Below are positions 24,212 through 32,309 of a stretch of DNA of 38,907 nt, in pieces. Each line of letters opens with the position of its first letter. The first letter of the stretch is position 1. A model generated the notes under the pieces. It saw only the letters and a list, made by a program, of their open reading frames with translations, ran no database searches and was not told the DNA's origin. Where the stretch lies: positions 1 to 38,907 of the forward strand of contig JAEWLQ010000109.1 of assembly GCA_023457495.1 (NCBI GenBank), read 5' to 3'. Position numbers and translations under genes: made by a program. The DNA is from Pseudomonadota bacterium (GTDB lineage Bacteria; Pseudomonadota; Gammaproteobacteria; Steroidobacterales; Steroidobacteraceae).

Positions 24212-27124
24212 TCAAGGCCGGATCCGCGTCATGGCGAACCATTCGCTCGAGCCGTTGCGCGCCGCGCCGACGGCGATGATGCCGCCATCCGGGGCGACGG
24301 CCAGCGCACTCGCGCCATCGCGTGCTCCATGAAAATCCACCGTCACGATCCCGCTGCCGCCGAAGGTGACATCGAGGGTGCGATCGGGGTTGTAGCGCAA
24401 CACGCCGAAATCGGCCACCGTGCCGCTCGACACCTGCGCCGCGAGCAGCATCCGGCCGTCGGGCAACCTCAGCAACTGGTTAGCGACGTCGTTGTCCGGT
24501 CCCACCGGCGTCATCGTATACAGGCCCGTCGCGCCGGTGAGGCCATCCGGCGAGCACTCGACCAGCTCGATCTGCGAGACGAAACCGAGCGTCGCGTGCG
24601 GCACGCTGACGGAGGCCGCGACGATGAAGCGGTCGTCATCGAGCATGACGATGTCGCGCGCGGGCCCGAGCCCGCCCTGCGGCGCTTCGTCCATGAACAC
24701 GGTCCCGGCGCCATCCCGGCCGAAGTTGCCGACCACCCGTGGATTGTCGGTATCGAGCTGGCCGTTGGGCCGGAAGCGCGCCAACCCGAGGCCCATGCTG
24801 TTGTTGGCCGCCCCGGCCACCACGAGCCTGCCGTCGGACTGCAGTGCCAGGCCGTACGCGACATCCGAGCCGTTCGTGACGGGCGCCGCGCTACCGTCGC
24901 CGCCGAAGCCGGTATCGATGCTCCCGTCCGCCAGCAGCCGCGCCACGGCGAAGTTCACGTGATTGACGACCTGCAGGTCCCGCCAGCCCGCGACACCCGC
25001 CATGTAGATGGTCCCGTCCGGCACGATCATCACGCGATTCGCCTGGTGATTGAGCACGGTTCCGTCCTCAGGCCTGACGGATAGATAGGGGTTGACGGTG
25101 CTGAGCCCGGCCACGCCGAAGCCCGTGTCGAGCGTGCCGTCCGCGTTGTGACGCACGGCGGCCATATCGTAGCGGGTGCCGGCGCGCGCGCGGCCGACGA
25201 CGACGAGCTTGTCGTCGGGCTGGAGCGCGAGCCCGTTGGCCTCCTCGCCGAAGCCGCCGGTGAACACCACGGGCACGCGTCCGTTGGTGCCGAAGGTTGG
25301 ATCCGCGGTGCCGTCCGGCATGAAACGCGCGAGCCACAGGCCCGCGAGCACCACGATGCGCCCATCGCTCTGCACGACGACGGCGCGTCCCGTTGGCAGG
25401 TCCGCGAGCGACACCTTGCCTTGCACGCCGAACGAAAGGTCCAGCCCACCCGTCGGCGGTGGCGTCTCGCAGCTCACGTCGACCGAACGCACATCCGCCG
25501 CGGCGACCCGCCCGCTGCCTCCGCTCACCGTGCAGATCTGGTCCGGCGTCAGCGGCTGCGAAAGCACGCGCACGTCGTACGCACCGCCGTCGGAATACGG
25601 GTAGCCGAGCGCATGCGCGCCATTCGTGGCCGGCAGGATGTTGGCGCCCGTCACGGCGTCTTCGATCACGAGGCCGGTGCCGGCGAGCCCCGAGACATTC
25701 ACGTACACCGTGTAGATGGGCGGCGGCGGCGGATCGTCGTCGACGATGGTCAGCGACGTCGAGGAGTTGGACCCCAGCGCCGCGCAGCCGCGCGGGTTGG
25801 TCAGCCGCAGCACGACGATGCGCGCGTCCTCGGTGACATCGTCGGCGATGATCGGCACGCGGATGCGGCGCGTGCCGCCCTGTCCGTCGGCGAACGCGAC
25901 GGTGGTGCTCACGGCCTCGTAGTGCGTGCCGGCAGTGCCCGTATCGTCCTCCGTCGAGAACGTCGCGCTCACGAAACCTTCGGTTCCGCCGCTGCGGCTC
26001 ACGAGAATGCTGGCGTAGTCGTCGTATTCGTTGACTTCGAATCCGCTGTCCCGGAATTCGATGACGCCGGCGGCCGGATCCGCCGGGCCCGTGCATTCGG
26101 ACGCCTCGGGCACCTGGTAGTCAGGCAACGCGCCCGCGGGCGCGTCCACCGGCGTCAGACCCGAGTACGACATCCCGACTCCGCCGCTGGCCTGCGGATC
26201 GCGCAGGAACGCCGCGGCATAGGTGTAGCCATGCCGCTCATCGTTGGCCAATGCGCTCGCCTTCGTGTGCAGGACGAACATGTCGCCGACGGGGATGTCG
26301 GCCAGCGGCACGTTCACCGTGATGGGCGCGCGCAGCGTCGCGCGCGCGTGATCACCGATGCCGTTGCCGTCGACGTCCCTGTCGAACTCGAAGTCCGCAT
26401 TCGTCCAGATGGCCTGTGGGACGTTGTCGGTTTCGAACGCTCCGCCCCAGTGCCGGTGATAGCCCGAGAAAATGCCAACACTCGCCGCCATGAAGACTTC
26501 GCGGTCGGTGTCGTAGTTGTACGCGCGTACCGCGAGCGAGATATCGCCCTCGACAACCGCGCCGCAATAACGGTCGTCAGCGAAGTTCAATCCGCACTCC
26601 TCTCCGTGCGGCTGGACCGGAACGAGATCCTCGCCACGGTCGATCAGCTCGATGTAGGCCTGGCTCACGGTGAAATTCAGCGAAGCGTTGGGCGCGCTCT
26701 TGATGAAGTACTGGTATTGATTGAGCTCGCTGCGCACGGAGGCGACACGCGTGGGATCTTCGCGATCCTGGTCCGGCGCCTGCGCGCCGACCCAGTAGGT
26801 GTGGCCGTCGTTGCTGCTGTAGACGTGCACGCGCGCGCCGGGCGGCACCCCATCGGGCAGCGGCGACAGGCCGCCGAGGATGCGTTCGTCGTTGACGACT
26901 CCGGTGCCCGTCAGGAAACCCAGGTCCCCCACGTCGGTGAAGGCGGGCGCGGTATGTGTGATGAGCTGGAATTTCCAGTCGCGCTTGATCCATTCCAGGG
27001 CAACCGGCGTCGGAGGCGGTGGCGGGGAAGGCGGTGGCGGCGGCGGTTCCGGGTCGCTCCCGCCTCCACAGGCAGCCAGCATGAGGGTGGCAAACAAGCC
27101 GGTCAGTGCGATTCGTGTGCGCAT
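24212..27124 (-). CDS. large lipoprotein with Calx-beta domain and delta-60 repeat propeller
   Basis: The 970-residue exported lipoprotein has lipobox LAAC with Cys19, followed by Gly/Ser and a Pro-rich linker. Residues about 45-340 form an unrecognised domain with EWIKRDWKFQL and several aromatic/Asp-rich stretches. About 355-470 is a Calx-beta-like immunoglobulin fold (EVNEYDDYASILVSRSGG, DDTGTAGTHYEAVSTTVAFA, NPRGCAALG, IVDDD). After a second short beta domain, residues about 560-970 carry several delta-60 repeats (patterns LDLSFGVQGKV, VQSDGRIVVLAG, RFMPDGTADPTFG, QPDDKLVVVGRA, NPDRTLDVTFGGSGIV), which usually fold as a beta-propeller. GGAG precedes the ATG at 27124. It lies between the sigma factor and kinase genes on the same strand. 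It could be an extracytoplasmic ligand or partner of the kinase's outer domain (inference). Confidence 0.85.
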   Translation of the reverse strand: MRTRIALTGLFATLMLAACGGGSDPEPPPPPPSPPPPPTPVALEWIKRDWKFQLITHTAPAFTDVGDLGFLTGTGVVNDERILGGLSPLPDGVPPGARVHVYSSNDGHTYWVGAQAPDQDREDPTRVASVRSELNQYQYFIKSAPNASLNFTVSQAYIELIDRGEDLVPVQPHGEECGLNFADDRYCGAVVEGDISLAVRAYNYDTDREVFMAASVGIFSGYHRHWGGAFETDNVPQAIWTNADFEFDRDVDGNGIGDHARATLRAPITVNVPLADIPVGDMFVLHTKASALANDERHGYTYAAAFLRDPQASGGVGMSYSGLTPVDAPAGALPDYQVPEASECTGPADPAAGVIEFRDSGFEVNEYDDYASILVSRSGGTEGFVSATFSTEDDTGTAGTHYEAVSTTVAFADGQGGTRRIRVPIIADDVTEDARIVVLRLTNPRGCAALGSNSSTSLTIVDDDPPPPPIYTVYVNVSGLAGTGLVIEDAVTGANILPATNGAHALGYPYSDGGAYDVRVLSQPLTPDQICTVSGGSGRVAAADVRSVDVSCETPPPTGGLDLSFGVQGKVSLADLPTGRAVVVQSDGRIVVLAGLWLARFMPDGTADPTFGTNGRVPVVFTGGFGEEANGLALQPDDKLVVVGRARAGTRYDMAAVRHNADGTLDTGFGVAGLSTVNPYLSVRPEDGTVLNHQANRVMIVPDGTIYMAGVAGWRDLQVVNHVNFAVARLLADGSIDTGFGGDGSAAPVTNGSDVAYGLALQSDGRLVVAGAANNSMGLGLARFRPNGQLDTDNPRVVGNFGRDGAGTVFMDEAPQGGLGPARDIVMLDDDRFIVAASVSVPHATLGFVSQIELVECSPDGLTGATGLYTMTPVGPDNDVANQLLRLPDGRMLLAAQVSSGTVADFGVLRYNPDRTLDVTFGGSGIVTVDFHGARDGASALAVAPDGGIIAVGAARNGSSEWFAMTRIRP

Positions 27125-27187
27125 GGTCGCTCCGCGGAAAAGGTCTTCCTGGAGCAATACGCAAAGGGCTTGGAAATCAGGACAGCG

Positions 27188-27751
27188 TCAGGCGCCGAGA
27201 CTTTGCGCCAGCAGCAGGCGCGCCTTCTCCCAGTCCCGCCGCACGGTGCGGTCAGTGACGCCGAGGACCTCGGCGATTTCGGGCTCGGTCAGCCCCGCGA
27301 AGTAGCGCAGCTCGACCACACGCGCGAGGCGCTCATCGAGCGCGCTGAGTTCTTCGAGCGCCTCGTGTACGCGAATGACTTCTTCCTCACCGGAAGCCGC
27401 CGAATCGGCGATGGCGGTATCGAGAGTCGCGTGGCCGGCGCCACCGCCCCGCCTTTCGGCGAGCCGCGCGCGCGCGAGGTCCACGATGACCGAACGCATG
27501 ACGTGCGCCGCGTAGCGAAAGAAGTGCACGCGATCCCGCAGCTGAAGTTCGCCCGCGTTCGCGAACCGCAGGAAGGATTCATGCACGAGCGACGTGGTGT
27601 CGAGCAACGTGCCACGGGCGCCCTGGTTGAGCCGGCCGCGCGCCATGCGGCGCAGATCCTGGTAGGTAGTGTCGAAAACGCGCCGGAGGGCGTCTTCATC
27701 ACCGCCCTGCGCGCGCTGGATGAGATCCGTCAGTGCGGGCGTTTCGGCCAT
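27188..27751 (-). CDS. ECF RNA polymerase sigma factor, TIGR02999/ECF43-like
   Basis: The 187-residue product has sigma region 2 (about 10-100, with FRYAAHVMRSVIVDLARARLAER as regions 2.3-2.4) and region 4 (about 125-185, with LRYFAGLTEPEIAEVLGVTDRTVRRDWEKARLLL as the promoter-binding helix-turn-helix). In region 2.2, where most ECF factors have the acidic DAED-type motif before LVxExFLR, this protein has Asp51-Thr52-Thr53-Ser54. Loss of these acidic residues and a kinase gene nearby define the ECF43 group, where phosphorylation of a region 2.2 threonine by a Hanks kinase restores polymerase binding (shown for EcfP/PknT of Vibrio parahaemolyticus). No anti-sigma gene is present. The ATG at 27751 has no clear ribosome-binding site and lies 18 bases after the preceding gene, so coupling is likely. 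Confidence 0.92.
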   Translation of the reverse strand: MAETPALTDLIQRAQGGDEDALRRVFDTTYQDLRRMARGRLNQGARGTLLDTTSLVHESFLRFANAGELQLRDRVHFFRYAAHVMRSVIVDLARARLAERRGGGAGHATLDTAIADSAASGEEEVIRVHEALEELSALDERLARVVELRYFAGLTEPEIAEVLGVTDRTVRRDWEKARLLLAQSLGA

Positions 27752-27769
27752 GCGGGCAGTGTATCCGCC

Positions 27770-28489
27770 TCAGCGTGCCGAGGGTCTCGTCTGTTCGGCG
27801 GACTCGGGTTCGAGGCCGAACACCAGCCGCAGCTTCTGGAACCGGACCTCGTGTTGCGCCAGGTCGCGCGTCGCGAGTCTCAGGTACTTGCGCAGGTGCG
27901 GATTCAAGTGAGCGTCGATGCTCGCGGGATCCACCTTGCGCAGCAGGCAGAACATCGCGAGCGCGTTCGCGAACTCGCCTTCGTTGAGGGAGTAGCGCGC
28001 CGACGATAACGTCGCGTTCGCCATGAACACGCCGAAGCCCATGAACACCGAGGCGAGATCGATGGCCTGTTCGTGCAGCGGCTCGCCGCCGGGCGAGGCT
28101 TCGTCGAAGGTCTCGACCAGGTAACGCGCAAGTTCGTGCGCGAACGTGGCGACGAGCGCGCCGGGCTCCATGTCTTCGGGCCGATACGTGATGACCGGGA
28201 TGCGGTCGTCGCCGATCGTGAGCGTGGGCGGGATGTCCGGCCGCGGCTCGACGACGCAGGGCCAGTCGGCCATGCCGGCGTGATCGCGCACCTGGCGAAA
28301 CAATGCCGCCGCGCCGGCGTGACCTGTCATCCCGCGCTCGGGGAAATGCTCCTCGGTCGGCAGCACCAGCGACGTCTCGAGAAATTTCGCGTATCCACCG
28401 CAGTTGCGCAGCAGCCAGGCGAACGCGTCGAACTGCCAGTCGCGCCGCGACGCGTCGAGAAAGGTTTTCGTTTTGAATGCGCCGCGCAT
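27770..28489 (-). CDS. uncharacterised protein with degenerate HExxH (HELAR) metallopeptidase-like motif
   Basis: The 239-residue protein has no signal peptide. Residues 117-123 read AHELARY: the first His and Glu of a zincin motif are present, but the second metal-binding His is Arg122. Downstream, HEQAIDLASVFMGFGVFMANATL (139-161) resembles the helix that provides the third ligand in such families. A recent inactive relative of a gluzincin or a protein that kept only the fold are both possible. The ATG at 28489 is picked from protein character; an in-frame start at 28522 is an alternative. It directly precedes the sigma factor gene (18-base gap), so it may be part of that operon. The gap 28490-28599 upstream contains an imperfect CACC..GATT/AATCGGTG hairpin and no gene. 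Confidence 0.7.
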   Translation of the reverse strand: MRGAFKTKTFLDASRRDWQFDAFAWLLRNCGGYAKFLETSLVLPTEEHFPERGMTGHAGAAALFRQVRDHAGMADWPCVVEPRPDIPPTLTIGDDRIPVITYRPEDMEPGALVATFAHELARYLVETFDEASPGGEPLHEQAIDLASVFMGFGVFMANATLSSARYSLNEGEFANALAMFCLLRKVDPASIDAHLNPHLRKYLRLATRDLAQHEVRFQKLRLVFGLEPESAEQTRPSAR

Positions 28490-28599
28490 GATCGAAGGCG
28501 AACGATCATGACACGACCGCACCCCCGAGCCGCACCCCGATTTTTCATAATCGGTGCTTGGCAGGGGAATCCCGGGATAACGATGAGCGGCGGTGGTGA

Positions 28600-29649
28600 C
28601 TACTGGCAGAGGCGCGCGCGGCGTTCAGCGCGCGGTAGTTTGGCGAGCGCGCGCGCGGCTTCGTAGAAACGCGGCAGGTCGTGCTGCTGGTCGGCGAGCA
28701 GACGCTCGAATCCGGGGACGCAGTCGTAGTAGGTGGCGAGCGAGGCGAGCCGTGCGTTGTTCGGTTGCTCCGCGAGCTCGGCGACCAGCGCCGACTTCGT
28801 GCCGTGCCGCGCATCGAGCGCGCGCAGCTCGGCGACGAGACGCGCGAACACTTCGCCCTTGCGCGCTCGCATGTCCTCGTCCGGAAGATCCGACGCATAG
28901 AGCGTGGCCAGCTCGCGCCGATAACGCGCCACGATCCGCATCCCCTCCGCCTGGCGCTCACGTCGCTTGACGTATTTGTCGAGATCCGCCTCACGCCCCC
29001 GGTACGCGAGCCAGCGCGCGAGGCCCTCGCGCTCGACGGTCACCGCGAAGGCTTCGTTGAACGCGCTGTCGTCGGGGATGTAGACCACCTGGTGGGAGAG
29101 TTCGTGGAACAGGATGGAAGCGAGCTCGTCGTCGCCGTACCCGAGCATCGTGCTCAGGATGGGATCGTTGAATTTGCCGAGCGTCGAGTAGGCAGGCACG
29201 CCGCCAACCATCGCATCGAAGCCCTGCGTGCGCAGCGAAGCGGCGAACTTCTCCGCCTTGGCTTCCTTGAAGTAGCCGCGATACGCGACGCAGCCGACGA
29301 ACGGAAAGCACCACTCGTGCGGCTCCACCGAAAATTCCGGCGTCGCCACCACGCTCCAGACGACGAACTCGCGTTCGAGGTTCGCGAAGGAGGTGTAACT
29401 CTTGTTGTCGGGCAGGCCGAGCTCGCGCGCCGCGAATTCGCGCGCCGCGCGCACCGACTCGAGCCGCTGCTTGAGCTCGGGCTCGGCCTTCGGATCCGCG
29501 AGTACCTTGGTGATCGGGCGGCGCGCCGTCAGGATCTGCGCCTGCCCTTTGGCGGCCTGGGCGACATACGCGGTGCCGCACCCCGCGAGGGTGAGGCATG
29601 CGGCGATCGCCGCCAGGACGGCGAGCGGCTTGCGGACTTTGGTTAACAT
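28600..29649 (-). CDS. lipoprotein predicted aminopeptidase (COG4324/Pfam Aminopep family)
   Basis: The 349-residue exported zinc peptidase has lipobox LAGC with Cys24. The zinc site reads FHELSHQVVY: His182, Glu183 and His186, with Glu199 in FNEAFAVTVE as the likely third ligand, as usual for gluzincins. WSVVATPEFSVEPHEWCFPFVGCVAYRGYF (about 98-127, two conserved Cys) is a signature of this family, which is widespread in gammaproteobacteria. The C-terminal third is Arg/Ala/Glu-rich helix. The ATG at 29649 begins the signal sequence; the longer upstream frame runs through the start of cca. Only six bases separate this start from that of the divergent cca. Substrate and physiological role are unknown. 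Confidence 0.88.
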   Translation of the reverse strand: MLTKVRKPLAVLAAIAACLTLAGCGTAYVAQAAKGQAQILTARRPITKVLADPKAEPELKQRLESVRAAREFAARELGLPDNKSYTSFANLEREFVVWSVVATPEFSVEPHEWCFPFVGCVAYRGYFKEAKAEKFAASLRTQGFDAMVGGVPAYSTLGKFNDPILSTMLGYGDDELASILFHELSHQVVYIPDDSAFNEAFAVTVEREGLARWLAYRGREADLDKYVKRRERQAEGMRIVARYRRELATLYASDLPDEDMRARKGEVFARLVAELRALDARHGTKSALVAELAEQPNNARLASLATYYDCVPGFERLLADQQHDLPRFYEAARALAKLPRAERRARLCQ

Positions 29650-29655
29650 GGGTCC

Positions 29656-30885
29656 ATGCAAGTGTACTTGGTGGGTGGCGCGGTTCGGGACCGCCTGCTC
29701 GGGCGGCCGGTCGCCGAGCGGGATTGGGTCGTCGTGGGCGCGACACCGGCCGAGCTCGAACGCGCCGGCTACATCCCCGTGGGCCGCGACTTTCCCGTAT
29801 TCCTGCACCCGAAGACGAAGGAGGAGCACGCGCTCGCGCGCCTCGAACGCAAGGTCGGTCCCGGTTACCGCGGCTTCACCACCGAATATTCACCCGACGT
29901 CACCCTCGAGGACGATCTCAAGCGGCGCGACCTCACCGTCAACGCGATGGCGGAAGACGAGGACGGCAAGATCATCGATCCGCACGGGGGGCAATCGGAC
30001 CTCGCCGCGCGATTGCTGCGACACGTGTCGGACGCGTTCATCGAAGATCCGGTGCGCATTCTCCGTGTTGCGCGTTTCGCCGCACGGTATGCGCCGCTCG
30101 GATTCCGCGTGGCCGACGAAACGATGGAGCTGATGCGGCGCATGGTCGCGGACGGCGAGGCGGACGCGCTGATCGCCGAGCGCGTGTGGGCGGAAACCGA
30201 GAAGGCACTGGGCGAACCCTGCCCCGACGTGTTCGTCAGCGTGCTGCGCCAATGCGGCGCGTTGCGCGTCGTGTTCCCGGAAATCGACGCGCTGTTCGGC
30301 GTGCCGCAGCCGGAGAAGTGGCACCCGGAGGTCGATACGGGCGCGCACCTGCTGCTGAGCCTGCGCGAGGCCGTGAAGCTCGGCGGCGGCGTTCCCGTGC
30401 GCTTCGCGGTGCTGATGCACGATCTTGGCAAGGGTGTGACGCCGCCCGGGGTGCTGCCCTCGCACCACGGCCACGAAGACGCGGGCGTCGCGCTGGTCGA
30501 AGGACTGTGCGCGCGGCTGCGCGTGCCTAACCACCTGCGCGAGCTGGCGATCATCACCTCGCGTTACCACACGCACGTGCATCGCGCGCAGGAGCTGCGC
30601 CCCGCCACCGTGCTCAACACGCTCGAGAGCTGCGATGCCTTCCGTCGTCCGGAGCGTTTCGCGGATTTCCTGCTGGCCTGCGAGGCCGATGCGCGCGGCC
30701 GCACCGGGCTCGAAACGCGGCCCTACCCGCAGCGCGAATACTTCGCGCGCGCGCGCGAGCGCGCGGCCGCCGTCGCGCTCACCGCCGAGGAGCGCGCGGG
30801 TCTCTCCGGCGCGCAGATCGGCGAGGAACTGCGGCGCAGGCGCATCGGAGCGATCGAAGAGCTGAAGTCGACGTTGACGTCCTGA
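29656..30885 (+). CDS. cca: multifunctional CCA tRNA nucleotidyltransferase
   Basis: The 409-residue enzyme adds and repairs the 3' CCA end of tRNAs without a nucleic acid template. The N-terminal nucleotidyltransferase head has YLVGGAVRDRLLGRP (4-18) and RDWVVVG; the first carboxylate, often Asp21, is Glu21 here while Asp23 is kept. RRDLTVNAMA and the EDPVRILRVARFAARY neck follow. The C-terminal HD domain carries HDLGKG, SHHGHED and TSRYHTHVHR, marking the gammaproteobacterial form with phosphodiesterase/phosphatase activity. It starts at 29656 with no clear ribosome-binding site, six bases from the divergent aminopeptidase start. Its promoter must lie within that gene, or the message is leaderless. 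uppP follows after 55 bases; cca and uppP are also neighbours in E. coli. Confidence 0.95.
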   Translation: MQVYLVGGAVRDRLLGRPVAERDWVVVGATPAELERAGYIPVGRDFPVFLHPKTKEEHALARLERKVGPGYRGFTTEYSPDVTLEDDLKRRDLTVNAMAEDEDGKIIDPHGGQSDLAARLLRHVSDAFIEDPVRILRVARFAARYAPLGFRVADETMELMRRMVADGEADALIAERVWAETEKALGEPCPDVFVSVLRQCGALRVVFPEIDALFGVPQPEKWHPEVDTGAHLLLSLREAVKLGGGVPVRFAVLMHDLGKGVTPPGVLPSHHGHEDAGVALVEGLCARLRVPNHLRELAIITSRYHTHVHRAQELRPATVLNTLESCDAFRRPERFADFLLACEADARGRTGLETRPYPQREYFARARERAAAVALTAEERAGLSGAQIGEELRRRRIGAIEELKSTLTS

Positions 30886-30940
30886 CCCGCGCCACGGACG
30901 CATCCTTTACACTGCGCGCCCGGATAAACAAGAACCTCGC

Positions 30941-31747
30941 ATGTCCTATCTCGAAGCGATCATCCTCGGCCTCGTCGAAGGCATCACCGAATTCCTGCCG
31001 ATTTCCAGCACGGGTCACCTGATCCTCACGCAGTCATTGCTCGGGCTGCAGGGCGCGGCGGTCGACGCGCTGGTCATCGTGATCCAGGGCCCGGCCATCC
31101 TCGCGGTGTGCTGGGAGTTCCGGCAGAAGCTGCTGCACACGGCCTTCACCCTGCATAGCGAGCCCACGTCGCGGCGTTTCGTGACCAACCTGCTGATCGT
31201 CTTCCTGCCGCTCGCGCTGCTCGCGTTGACCTTCGGCGATCAGCTGAAGGCGGCGCTGTTCAACCCGGTAACCGTGGCGATCGCGCTCGTCGTCGGCGGC
31301 GTCATCATCCTCTGGGCCGAACGCCGCAAGCATCCCGAGCGGGTGCAGGAAGTCGATCAGCTCACGACCGTCGACGCACTCAAGCTAGGCGCGTTCCAGG
31401 CGCTGTCGCTGATTCCCGGAACGAGCCGCTCCGGCGCGACCATCATCGGCGGACTGCTGTGCGGCCTGTCGCGCAAGACCGCGGCGGAATTCTCGTTCTT
31501 CGTCGCAATTCCCGTGCTGGTGTCCGCGACCGTCTACGAACTGTGGAAGGAACGCGAGGCGATCGCGCAGTTCGACACCGGCCCGCTGATCGTGAGCTGC
31601 GTCGTGTCCTTCATCAGCGCCCTGCTCGCCGTGAAATTCCTGATCCGCTTCGTGAGCCGGCATTCATTCGCGATGTTCGCCTGGTACCGCATCGTGTTCG
31701 GCCTGCTGATCCTGATCACCTCCTATACCGGCCTCGTGAAGTGGTAA
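30941..31747 (+). CDS. uppP: undecaprenyl-diphosphatase UppP (BacA)
   Basis: The 268-residue polytopic membrane enzyme dephosphorylates undecaprenyl diphosphate to recycle the carrier lipid for peptidoglycan and O-antigen synthesis; high dosage gives bacitracin resistance. Both active-site motifs are intact: EGITEFLPISSTGHL (13-27) and PGTSRSGATIIGG (about 160-172). About eight hydrophobic helices fit the family, and the length matches E. coli BacA (273). It lies 55 bases after cca on the same strand. Its stop codon TAA (31745-31747) overlaps the first bases of a 207-bp inverted-repeat element, which may provide the transcript end. Confidence 0.95.
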   Translation: MSYLEAIILGLVEGITEFLPISSTGHLILTQSLLGLQGAAVDALVIVIQGPAILAVCWEFRQKLLHTAFTLHSEPTSRRFVTNLLIVFLPLALLALTFGDQLKAALFNPVTVAIALVVGGVIILWAERRKHPERVQEVDQLTTVDALKLGAFQALSLIPGTSRSGATIIGGLLCGLSRKTAAEFSFFVAIPVLVSATVYELWKEREAIAQFDTGPLIVSCVVSFISALLAVKFLIRFVSRHSFAMFAWYRIVFGLLILITSYTGLVKW

Positions 31748-31952
31748 TGGGGACATTCCTCGTTTCCTAGCAAACGGGGACAGACCTGGGGGGCGTGGGT
31801 CGTATCGGAAAGAGCTTCGATGAGTCCCTGAAGACGACTTGTGGGGTTCGCGCGTGGCAAGGCCGGCGCCCACGCTGACAAACCATCGCCGGGACTCATC
31901 GAGCCCCCTGAGGTCTGTCCCCGTTTGCTAGGAAACAGGGAATGTCCCCATT
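31746..31952. mobile_element. 207-bp palindromic element with 42-bp terminal inverted repeats (MITE/REP-like)
   Basis: The left end 31746-31787 and the right end 31911-31952 are inverted copies identical at 40 of 42 bases; only two adjacent bases differ. Each arm contains AATGGGGACATTCC, TTTCCTAGCAAACG and GGGGACAGACCT. A second, shorter inverted pair, CGATGAGTCCC / GGGACTCATCG, lies inside. No protein is encoded. The arm core recurs in the hairpin at 9697-9728. The structure fits a non-autonomous palindromic element, possibly mobilised by a REP-associated transposase elsewhere (inference). The rest of 31953-32033 shows nothing identifiable. Confidence 0.8.
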
Positions 31953-32033
31953 TCCCCATTTCGTCACTGCGAATCTCCAGTTCGTCAAAATCCGCTTCGC
32001 GCCGGGCGAATCCTGGTGCAACTTTGGGCCACG

Positions 32034-32309
32034 ATGAAATTCGACTTCCAGAAATTCTACGAAGCGGTCAATGCCAAGCGCACCGCGCGCGCAGCCTCGT
32101 GGCGCCAGGTGGCGCGCGAGATCGGCATTGGCAAATCCACCCTGGCGCGGATGGCACAGAACAAGCGGCCCGACGCGGATGGCCTCGCGGCGCTGTCGTT
32201 CTGGGCGCAGCTCAATCCCGCCGACTTCGTGTTCATCGAGGCGCCGCCGGCGCCGACGATGAGCCTCGGGTCGGCCGCGCTCAGAACGGATTCGCCGCCC
32301 AGCGCTTGA
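32034..32309 (+). CDS. small helix-turn-helix protein
   Basis: The 91-residue product contains SWRQVAREIGIGKSTLARMAQNKRPDADGLAALSFWAQLNPADF (about 22-65), which has the spacing of a Cro/XRE-type helix-turn-helix with the recognition helix at GKSTLARMAQNKRP. No effector domain is present. The start is uncertain: ATG at 32034 gives the best N-terminus, and GTG six codons upstream is an alternative; neither has a clear ribosome-binding site. Its 3' end overlaps the convergent LytTR response regulator gene by 29 bases. The inverted-repeat element lies just upstream, separating it from uppP. Its targets are unknown. Confidence 0.7.
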   Translation: MKFDFQKFYEAVNAKRTARAASWRQVAREIGIGKSTLARMAQNKRPDADGLAALSFWAQLNPADFVFIEAPPAPTMSLGSAALRTDSPPSA

